Positions 1 through 5,056 of a stretch of DNA of 5,778 nucleotides are shown here, in pieces. The translations under genes and the position numbers were made by a program. Below the pieces are notes generated by a model that had not been told where the DNA came from, searched no databases, and saw nothing but the letters and a program-made list of their open reading frames with translations. The stretch covers positions 1-5,778 of the forward strand of contig JANQPK010000030.1 of NCBI GenBank assembly GCA_028289505.1. The letters run 5' to 3'. The DNA comes from Cyclobacteriaceae bacterium. GTDB taxonomy: Bacteria > Bacteroidota > Bacteroidia > Cytophagales > Cyclobacteriaceae. The stretch's first letter is position 1; every line of letters starts with the position of its first letter.

Positions 1-15
1 AGATATTGAAGAATT

Positions 16-127
16 TATGGTGATTACAGCGCCGGTGTCCACCTCTACCCATTCCGAACAGAGCAGTTAAGCCCGGCAGCGCTGATGGTACTGCCTTCAT
101 CGGTGGGAGAGTAGGTCGTCGCCAGAT
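16..127 (+). rRNA. rrf: 5S ribosomal RNA (end of an rRNA operon)
   Basis: This is the small rRNA of the large ribosomal subunit. It is recognised from the conserved internal blocks: GGTGTCCACCTCT, CCATTCCGAACAGAG (loop B/helix III region), AGTTAAGCCC, GATGGTACTG and GTGGGAGAGTAGGTCG. These occur in the usual order over about 112 nt. The ends are set by pairing GGTG (19-22) with CGCC (119-122) in helix I, plus weaker flanking A-T pairs, so both ends are uncertain by several bases. The form is typical of Bacteroidota. A terminator follows 10 bases downstream, so this is the last gene of the operon. The 23S gene must lie to the left, outside the window. Confidence 0.96.
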
Positions 128-136
128 TTTATAAGG

Positions 137-166
137 AGAGTCCTGAATGTTCAGGGCTCTTTTTTT
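137..166 (+). terminator. Intrinsic terminator of the rRNA operon
   Basis: A 10-bp stem, AGAGTCCTGA (137-146) against TCAGGGCTCT (151-160), contains one T-G pair and closes a 4-nt loop, ATGT. It is followed by a run of T through 166. This is a textbook rho-independent terminator for rightward transcription out of the 5S gene. Read leftward, the hairpin is followed by CCTTATAAAA instead of a U-tract, so it is not an evident terminator for the oncoming protein-coding operon. Confidence 0.93.
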
Positions 167-240
167 ATCTACCAGCTACTAGCTTCAAGCTTCCAGCTAC
201 AATCTCTAATCTTCAATCTCTAATCTATAATCTTCAATCT
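164..240. repeat. Degenerate 7-bp tandem array (NNNAGCT / NNNATCT)
   Basis: From 164 to 240 the sequence parses without a gap into eleven 7-bp units. The first is tttATCT (164-170), inside the terminator tail. Four units then end in AGCT (171-198: accAGCT, actAGCT, tcaAGCT, tccAGCT), and six end in ATCT (199-240: acaATCT, ctaATCT, tcaATCT, ctaATCT, ataATCT, tcaATCT). The last four bases are fixed apart from one G/T position. The first three vary but never contain G, and positions 197-243 contain no G at all. The array fills the space between the rRNA terminator and the convergent gene. Unequal spacing, CRISPR-like spacers and an ORF are all absent. Its function is unknown. Confidence 0.85.
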
Positions 241-244
241 ATTG

Positions 245-265
245 TTCCCTCATTCCCTCATTCCC
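245..265. repeat. 8-bp tandem repeat spanning a stop codon
   Basis: TTCCCTCA occurs at 245-252 and again at 253-260, followed by a partial third copy, TTCCC (261-265). On the - strand the unit is TGAGGGAA. The TGA in the 245-252 copy is the stop codon of the leftward Cys/His protein gene, so that protein's last residues (GMRE) are repeat-encoded. The repeat abuts the 7-bp array with only 4 bp between them. Confidence 0.8.
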
Positions 266-1002
266 ACCGGGCTTATTCCATCAATTTTTAGCAACTTCCA
301 GTCATCAAAGTTACTAGTGGTACCCGTTATCTCTACCAACTCTCCAACGTATGCAGTACTCTCAAGCTGACCTGCGATCAAATAATAATCGATGGTGCCA
401 TCTTGGGTTCTTGATCGAAACACCGCTGGTATACCTCCTGAAATACACCTGATGGCACAGGCGCGATGTGGTTTGCCGTGTCCGGGTTTCATTACACCAA
501 AGAAACACTTGGCATCTACAATCTCCCCTGTTAAAGTCTTTGGACCACCATAATCAATTATTGGCATACTCACTTTACTCAAGTTTTCCGTGCTTATGGG
601 TTTGATAAGATTGGGTTCGGTAATTTCCATCAAAACTTTTCCGTCGTAGTAAATCAATTTCCCCTTTGCCGTAACCTGGGTATTAAGATGCTCATTGACC
701 AATTCCTTGCCTCCCTTCTTGCCAAAGGCCACTACCGGAATGATCTGATGGATAGGGTTTTTCTCCTGATCATAACCCCATGTCACCTGAAGCGCTGATA
801 CTGGTTGCCCAATCAAATATCCTGTTACTTCCGTATCCTGATAATACTCATAAGTGCTTTCTAAAAATCCCCGTTGTTTTGAGGATAAAACCACCCCAAT
901 GATTACAACCGTCACCAGCAATGAAATCACCACTTTCTTGATAAAACCAGCAGTTTGTTTGGGCATCTTATCGCCATATCCGATATAAAACTCTTCTTTC
1001 AT
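250..1002 (-). CDS. Membrane-anchored periplasmic protein with conserved Cys/His motif, partner of Rieske cytochrome
   Basis: A 250-aa protein with no name I can give. Residues 1-23 are short and basic at the end (KK at 22-23). Residues 24-40 form one membrane helix, and the rest should lie in the periplasm. The C-terminal half carries a dense motif: GEIVDAKC (159-166), H175, H179, C182, C186 and GGIP (189-192), a spacing that could bind a metal or heme or form disulfides. Two segments, about 58-134 and 156-247, look like copies of one small beta-rich domain. Each opens with TG[YE][LI][IV] and later has a V-x(3)-G turn, but only the second copy has the Cys/His set. The ATG start overlaps the upstream Rieske gene's stop (ATGA), pointing to translational coupling and a shared role. 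The C-terminus runs into an 8-bp repeat. CDS confidence is high; the function is inferred from context only. Confidence 0.9.
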   Translation of the reverse strand: MKEEFYIGYGDKMPKQTAGFIKKVVISLLVTVVIIGVVLSSKQRGFLESTYEYYQDTEVTGYLIGQPVSALQVTWGYDQEKNPIHQIIPVVAFGKKGGKELVNEHLNTQVTAKGKLIYYDGKVLMEITEPNLIKPISTENLSKVSMPIIDYGGPKTLTGEIVDAKCFFGVMKPGHGKPHRACAIRCISGGIPAVFRSRTQDGTIDYYLIAGQLESTAYVGELVEITGTTSNFDDWKLLKIDGISPVGMRE

Positions 1003-2042
1003 ACTTCCGGCGAAATGGTGGCAGCTTCTACCAGGGTACCCAGGGAATTGGGATGTGGATTAACCCAAATACTGCTTCCAATTAATTTTATATGATACGT
1101 GCATATTCTTTCCTCAAACGGAGGTGGTGAAGCACCACTTTCAGGTAGGTATTGATAGCCGTGCCAAGGACAGGTAATACAACCATCTACTATTTTCCCT
1201 TCACTAAGCGGTCCGTTTTGATGTTTACAAGCGTTGTCCACCGCAGACACTTTTCCCTGGTATTTGAATATAGCTATGCTCTGATCTTCAAAGCGCATCA
1301 GTTTGGCTCGGTTCTCCTCTATTTCGTCAATCTCGCCCGCATATACAAAGCCCTGTTCATCGCCAGACTTTACCGCCTGGTCTAGTTGAAAGGTATTTCT
1401 AGCACTCACCAGATGTAACCCAACTACCAGCAACATTCCTAGACCCAGAGTACCCACTAACCAGGGGGAGTCTTCCAACTGTACTACACCCAGCATTACA
1501 TGCATAATGATCAGCGCATAGGCCAGGTATACCATCATATGCAAGCTTTTCCAAACTCTGGGCCCTAAATTATGTAGCCAGAAATCATGACTGGTTGCTG
1601 CCATCAGGAATAATAGGATCAGGGCTACCAGACCCAAAGATTGAAAGGGAAACCTCATTAGGTTTCCATAGTGGGTATTGGAGGTGATTACTGATACTAT
1701 AGGATTGAGATCTCCAAATGCATGAAACTGCAAAATGCTAAACCCGCCATGCACTAGGGCAACCAGAAACATGATAACTCCCAGGTGTCTCCTATTATAT
1801 AGCAAGGGTAAGAATCTTTTATCCAGTCTACTCAAAGGCCCGATAACCAAGATGATGTGCAGTAGAAGTAATGCCAAGGTGCCAGTAGACCTAATGATCA
1901 AGGTTGGTGGAGGTACCTCTGGGTGTAGTACTGAAGTCAACACCACAAAAACCAACATGTAAACCGCAATTAAAAGTAAAATTCCGATGTCATAGATCTT
2001 CTTTTGCCGATTCCAGGTAACCGCTTTATATGCCAATCCCAT
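999..2042 (-). CDS. MsrQ/YedZ-like heme b membrane domain fused to a Rieske [2Fe-2S] domain
   Basis: A 347-aa integral membrane electron-transfer protein. Six helices are visible at about 18-39, 47-71, 87-107, 131-150, 164-186 and 193-213. The first five carry hallmarks of the ferric reductase-like family in its MsrQ/YedZ form: RRxLG followed by H98 in helix 3, and WxxLH168 with H181 (H-x12-H) in helix 5. These are probable heme b ligands; H62 and H210 are other candidates. A complete Rieske domain follows, with C272-x-H274 and C291-x2-H294 separated by 16 residues. Basic loops (72-86, 162-165, N-terminus) put the N-terminus and the Rieske domain in the cytoplasm. No FAD/NAD module is present, so the electron donor is unknown. 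The gene lies 2 bp after the 131-aa protein gene and overlaps the next gene by 4 bp. I infer electron flow between a cytoplasmic donor and periplasmic partners; the true substrate cannot be seen. Confidence 0.93.
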   Translation of the reverse strand: MGLAYKAVTWNRQKKIYDIGILLLIAVYMLVFVVLTSVLHPEVPPPTLIIRSTGTLALLLLHIILVIGPLSRLDKRFLPLLYNRRHLGVIMFLVALVHGGFSILQFHAFGDLNPIVSVITSNTHYGNLMRFPFQSLGLVALILLFLMAATSHDFWLHNLGPRVWKSLHMMVYLAYALIIMHVMLGVVQLEDSPWLVGTLGLGMLLVVGLHLVSARNTFQLDQAVKSGDEQGFVYAGEIDEIEENRAKLMRFEDQSIAIFKYQGKVSAVDNACKHQNGPLSEGKIVDGCITCPWHGYQYLPESGASPPPFEERICTYHIKLIGSSIWVNPHPNSLGTLVEAATISPEV

Positions 2043-2044
2043 AA

Positions 2045-2440
2045 TTACAGTGTAAACCGATGTGTGACTTTTTGGTTAAACGGATTATAGATCAGAATTT
2101 GAATGGGTTCAACTGCAGAATCCAGATTTGGTAACGAGAAGGTATAGTCTCCTGCTCCATAAATCTGGCCAATCAAGGTACTCGAATCTGGATCATTTGA
2201 GTTTTCATTGCCCAACAAAACCAGGAATCCAGGTGATGCCAAGGGTTTACTGATGTTTATATTCAATATCTGTTTATCACCGTCATTTGCTTGATTGACG
2301 GATATCCCTTCAACCTCCCCGCCTGGAATCTCAGTTTTACCGGAGGGAATCGCTGCCCAGGCTAAAAGGAAGCCCACTGGTAACAAGACTGCTAGCACCA
2401 TCCAAGTGTAACCGTGTCGCTTCCTTTGTTTTGGTATCAT
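2045..2440 (-). CDS. Small membrane-anchored hypothetical protein of the Rieske cluster
   Basis: A 131-aa protein that I do not recognise. The N-terminus is strongly basic (KQRKRH, residues 4-9), then a single hydrophobic helix spans about 12-31. A soluble region of about 100 residues follows and should be periplasmic. That region alternates hydrophobic and polar residues in a beta-sandwich-like way (LNINIS, GFLVLLG, YTFSLP, IQILIYNP) and has no cysteine or obvious catalytic set. A lipobox is absent, so an uncleaved anchor is more likely than a lipoprotein. Its ATG overlaps the stop of the 72-aa gene by ATGA, and its stop lies 2 bp before the Rieske-cytochrome gene. This strongly suggests co-translation and a structural or accessory role in the same membrane complex. 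The role is inferred from context only. Confidence 0.85.
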   Translation of the reverse strand: MIPKQRKRHGYTWMVLAVLLPVGFLLAWAAIPSGKTEIPGGEVEGISVNQANDGDKQILNINISKPLASPGFLVLLGNENSNDPDSSTLIGQIYGAGDYTFSLPNLDSAVEPIQILIYNPFNQKVTHRFTL

Positions 2441-2655
2441 GATTTCTTATTCCTGTTCCATCTGATCCAAAGTAGGGGCCATAAAGTGATGACCCCGGGT
2501 ACTACTAAAACTTTAAACCCAATCCCGGATTCTCCAGCGTTCGGATCCAGTTTTGCTATGCCTTTTATAAATAGGATCAGGCAAAATAGTAATCCAACTA
2601 ACAGGTAAGTACCCGCTAGTATTACCATTCCGTATGCTATAGTATCAATATTCAT
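2437..2655 (-). CDS. Small two-helix membrane protein, first gene of the Rieske cluster
   Basis: A 72-aa protein with helices at about 8-30 and 46-65, separated by a short loop (KLDPNAGESG). It ends in a basic tail (RWNRNKKS). By the positive-inside rule both the loop lysines and the tail compete for the cytoplasm, so the topology is not certain. The second helix has a VPGVITLWPLL pattern with a conserved-looking Pro-Gly and Trp-Pro. It may be an assembly factor or small subunit of the neighbouring heme/Rieske protein; that is inference. It is real rather than chance: its stop overlaps the next start by 4 bp, and its composition is fully membrane-like. It lies 24 bp downstream of the ATP-grasp gene with no promoter-like sequence I can defend between them. 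Confidence 0.82.
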   Translation of the reverse strand: MNIDTIAYGMVILAGTYLLVGLLFCLILFIKGIAKLDPNAGESGIGFKVLVVPGVITLWPLLWIRWNRNKKS

Positions 2656-2679
2656 ACATCAGACCCAATGAGTGGCGAT

Positions 2680-3744
2680 CTAAGTCAATCTACTGGTAGC
2701 CAATTTTTTATAGGTGAAAATGTGCATTAGTGTACGATAAGCCTGCTTCGATGACATGAACTTGACTCCTTTGCGGCGATTAAGCTTACTTATTTGATAA
2801 ATGATGGACCATTGTTCTTTGATATCCCTGAAGGCCTGAAAAATACTGTAATTAGGATCATAGATATGAGCTGGCTCAGCACCCACTCCATTTACTTCCA
2901 AAATCTTAAAATTTTCCCCTTTATACAAACTATCTAAACATTTACATTTGATATCGTATCGCCCAAAATATATGCCATCAAGTTGATGACTAATGCGATC
3001 GAAGGTCTCTACCATTTGCGGGTTGACCAGATGATTGCCATTGTAAAAAGTGGCACCCCTACAGTGATTTCCAAATGGAACCAATTCCAAAGTTTCATTT
3101 TTATCAGGTATATAGCTCATCCGCTCTTCCTGGGTGGCCATCAAAGTGCGCATTTGAAGCTTCGCTCGATCTTTTTGTTTAATTAATTGATAAACGCTTG
3201 ATTTTCCATTTCCCGTAACCTTGAGATATTCCTTCAGGGTAACCGAAGAGATATGGCCTTTAGGTTCATTTGGGAAGCGATAATATAGCACACTGATTTC
3301 GACCGGATAGTCTACGTACTCCTGTAGCAAAAAATCCACCTGCTGCTGGTCTAGGAAGGCTAGAAGCTCCTCAAATGAAGAAATTTTCTGCACCAAAAAT
3401 CCCCGGGATCCAATATTGGGTTTTACGATCAGCGGGAATTTGATTCCAGCTCGGTCCATTTTCTCCGCGATGGTTTTGGGTTCTTCATTACAGGAAACAT
3501 AAACAGTTTTGGGTATTAAAGCCGATGGAAGTCGTCGCAAAATCCCGATCTTAGATTCTCCGGCAAGACCTCCTGATTCAATCCCCGGATTTGCCGCACT
3601 AAAAAAGAAAGGGGACCTAGCTTTTATTGATAAATAGATCCAGTAAATGAATCCTGGAGCGTATATAACCGCAAAGGGCCAGTATTCCCAATTTGTAAGT
3701 CGAATTAAGAAATTTGAAGATTTAAACCGACTCCACCACTTCAT
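2680..3744 (-). CDS. Membrane-associated ATP-grasp family protein
   Basis: A 354-aa protein from the ATG at 3744. A TTG 15 bases upstream (3757-3759) is in frame and would give 359 aa. Numbering here uses the longer form. An aromatic hydrophobic stretch (about 24-45, NWEYWPFAVIYAPGFIYWIY) probably binds the membrane. It is followed by a conserved-looking NPGIESGGLAGESK (57-70). The ATP-grasp fold shows as IVKPN with K113 (nucleotide lysine) and a GSRG loop (117-120), QEYVDYPVEIS with E147 and E154, and FGRYDIK (266-271) then ILEVNG with E288 and N290 as Mg ligands. Such proteins are often auto-named D-alanine-D-alanine ligase, but the N-terminal membrane segment and the different substrate region argue against Ddl. 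It probably joins a carboxylate to an amine through an acyl phosphate; the substrate is unknown. It overlaps the NRDE gene. Confidence 0.9.
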   Translation of the reverse strand: MKWWSRFKSSNFLIRLTNWEYWPFAVIYAPGFIYWIYLSIKARSPFFFSAANPGIESGGLAGESKIGILRRLPSALIPKTVYVSCNEEPKTIAEKMDRAGIKFPLIVKPNIGSRGFLVQKISSFEELLAFLDQQQVDFLLQEYVDYPVEISVLYYRFPNEPKGHISSVTLKEYLKVTGNGKSSVYQLIKQKDRAKLQMRTLMATQEERMSYIPDKNETLELVPFGNHCRGATFYNGNHLVNPQMVETFDRISHQLDGIYFGRYDIKCKCLDSLYKGENFKILEVNGVGAEPAHIYDPNYSIFQAFRDIKEQWSIIYQISKLNRRKGVKFMSSKQAYRTLMHIFTYKKLATSRLT

Positions 3745-4456
3745 CTTCTGAGAAGTCAATCTGATGTTTTGAAAACTGATCTGCTATAAGATCGTGGTGA
3801 TAGATGCTGGCATGGCTTTCCTTTTTGTTAATAGCCGTCACACTAATGGTTTGTACCTTACCCTGGCGATTCATTACGAAACCGTTGTAATGGTCCTGTT
3901 CGCCACCATATTGGTGAAAATGAACCAGATCCAGCATGCTGGGATCAGAGCATTGGTTTAACCAGGATTGAAACCAAGTATTTCTCTGTTGTTGTGCGGT
4001 TTCATCATATAAGGTAGTAGAGCTCCAGATTTGGGGCAACCGAGAGTCGCACCTAGTGAGATTTGGCATATGGCCGTCCCACCTGAATTCGAAAAGGCCC
4101 GAAGACTCACACATGATCATAGTGAACGGCTCAATACCATCAAAATCGTATTGATCTGCAAATCGTTGCGCACTAGCTGACTGAAAGAAATCCAGTAATA
4201 CCAGGCCACGGCTTTTACGGTATGGTGGACTATGTTGGTGCTTCTTGAATGCCCCGTTTAAAACACAAGCCACTTTAGAGAAGCTGGAAGTAGCAATCCA
4301 ACTTCCTCCTGAGATAGGGTCTACCGGGAATAGTAATTTTTGAGTGCCCAGTAGTTTGGTTACAACGGTATTGGTTGATCTTTGATGATTTTCGTCCCGA
4401 TTGGAAGCCAGCAAAAATTTACGGTTCCCTTTTGGGATGTAGGTTACTGTGCACAT
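3722..4456 (-). CDS. NRDE family protein (TANGO2-like)
   Basis: A 244-aa protein of the NRDE/TANGO2 family (family normally about 240-270 aa), complete here. It begins MCTVTY, leaving Cys2 next to the initiator Met, as in N-terminal-nucleophile-like members. The family signature NRDE lies at 19-22, DPISGGSWIA at 46-55 and the LNG segment at 67-69. There is no signal peptide, so it is cytoplasmic. The biochemical role of the family is not settled: an Ntn-hydrolase relationship is suggested by Cys2 and the fold, and animal and bacterial TANGO2 proteins have been linked to heme trafficking. The start is ATG at 4456, inside the last codons of the DinB-like gene (13-bp overlap). The C-terminus overlaps the ATP-grasp gene by about 23 bp, so the three genes are almost certainly cotranscribed. 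Confidence 0.93.
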   Translation of the reverse strand: MCTVTYIPKGNRKFLLASNRDENHQRSTNTVVTKLLGTQKLLFPVDPISGGSWIATSSFSKVACVLNGAFKKHQHSPPYRKSRGLVLLDFFQSASAQRFADQYDFDGIEPFTMIMCESSGLFEFRWDGHMPNLTRCDSRLPQIWSSTTLYDETAQQQRNTWFQSWLNQCSDPSMLDLVHFHQYGGEQDHYNGFVMNRQGKVQTISVTAINKKESHASIYHHDLIADQFSKHQIDFSEDEVVESV

Positions 4457-4953
4457 TCTTTTCTAAACCTCATGGTACTGGGTGCCACGCCAAATCCATC
4501 AGGAAGCATCATTTCCGGTGCAATCACGGATAAACCAATTTTAATAATGGCCAAATGATGAATTACGTGCTCCAAATTGTATACTAGTTCCCGTTCCAAC
4601 GAAGTTTCCACAGATAGGGTTTCACCCTGATCTTGATCGTAGCATATTTCCAACCGCAGCTTTTGGTCGGTGACCAGCAAAGGCAATTTTTCAATAATTG
4701 CACTCAGGGAGCGGTCTGCTTCTTTAGGGTCCTCTTGGATTAATCGGTTCCTAACTCTAAGGTCGTAGTTTACACAACCTCTATGGCCCTGATCCAATAG
4801 GCATTGATAGAACTCCAGGATATGTCTAGTATGTTCTCCGATACTGGCATCTGATAGGATTCCCAATGGTGCTTTATAAATCCCAGGATCCAAATTTTGT
4901 AAATAGTACTGTATGTTGTAAAGCTTACTAAGGGTAGCTTCAATCAAATTCAT
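4444..4953 (-). CDS. DinB-like (YfiT/DinB superfamily) metal-binding protein
   Basis: A 169-aa, mostly helical cytoplasmic protein. The DinB four-helix-bundle signature is visible: SIGEHTRHILEF (37-48) with H41 and H44 in helix 2, and a late helix VYNLEHVIHHLA (124-135) with H129 and H133 (H-x3-H). Together these form the usual three-histidine metal site. Relatives include bacillithiol- and mycothiol-dependent S-transferases and isomerases, so thiol chemistry is possible. Which reaction it catalyses cannot be told from sequence. It is not the DinB DNA polymerase. It is the first gene of the overlapping block. The ATG at 4953 is preceded by AAGG at a workable distance (minus-strand CTTTTTAAGGTCGT), a weak Shine-Dalgarno-like site. 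The 3' end overlaps the NRDE gene by 13 bp. Confidence 0.9.
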   Translation of the reverse strand: MNLIEATLSKLYNIQYYLQNLDPGIYKAPLGILSDASIGEHTRHILEFYQCLLDQGHRGCVNYDLRVRNRLIQEDPKEADRSLSAIIEKLPLLVTDQKLRLEICYDQDQGETLSVETSLERELVYNLEHVIHHLAIIKIGLSVIAPEMMLPDGFGVAPSTMRFRKECAQ

Positions 4954-4973
4954 ACGACCTTAAAAAGTTTGCC

Positions 4974-4996
4974 GGTTACCAAATGGTAATATAACC
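4974..4996. promoter_or_regulatory. Hyphenated palindrome upstream of the DinB-like gene, possible operator
   Basis: TTACCA (4976-4981) and TGGTAA (4984-4989) are perfect inverted arms around AA. An outer pair, GGTTA (4974-4978) and TAACC (4992-4996), repeats the same half-site with different spacing. It sits 21 bases before the ATG of the leftward operon, where a repressor or activator could act. On the minus strand the region is AT-rich, with TATATTACCATTTG resembling, imperfectly, the Bacteroidota -7 box TAnnTTTG. I could not find a convincing -33 partner. The rest of the 103-bp gap holds an 8-bp palindrome, GTGATCAC (5031-5038), and no gene. Confidence 0.35.
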
Positions 4997-5008
4997 GCGC
5001 TTAAGTTA

Positions 5009-5045
5009 ATAAAATAAGCATACAATACACGTGATCACTTGCTTA
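5009..5045 (-). terminator. Weak possible terminator after the glutamate synthase family gene
   Basis: On the minus strand TAAGCA (5045-5040) can pair with TGCTTA (5020-5015) across a 19-nt loop, followed by TTTTATT. The stem is short and AT-rich, so this is a marginal call. It is listed because it is the only stem-plus-T candidate between the glutamate synthase family gene and the DinB-like gene. Confidence 0.2.
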
Positions 5046-5056
5046 ATCGCCCACCA

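Noticed and set aside
128..250. tRNA or further RNA gene after 5S
   Set aside because: There is no cloverleaf or CCA-like end. The stretch is a terminator plus simple repeats.
164..265. CRISPR array
   Set aside because: Units are 7-8 bp and directly abutting, with no spacers.
1152..1962. Rightward ORFs at 1152-1385 and 1735-1962
   Set aside because: Both lie wholly antisense to the Rieske-cytochrome gene, have no recognisable domains, and are explained as shadow frames.
999..2042. MsrQ of the MsrPQ methionine sulfoxide reductase system
   Set aside because: The helix motifs resemble MsrQ, but no molybdopterin MsrP gene is adjacent and a Rieske domain is fused, so a different partner is likely.
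2414..3186. Rightward ORFs at 2414-2608 and 2983-3186
   Set aside because: They are antisense to the small membrane protein genes and the ATP-grasp gene, with no plausible protein features.
2680..3744. D-alanine-D-alanine ligase (Ddl)
   Set aside because: Only the general ATP-grasp residues match. The N-terminal aromatic membrane segment and the missing Ddl substrate motifs point to another member of the superfamily.
3745..3759. TTG start giving a 359-aa ATP-grasp protein
   Set aside because: An ATG 15 bases downstream is the more usual start and leaves less overlap with the NRDE gene. The TTG has no clear ribosome site in its favour, but it cannot be excluded.
4444..4953. DinB DNA polymerase IV
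   Set aside because: The protein is 169 aa with a three-histidine helical bundle and no polymerase motifs. Only the historical name is shared.
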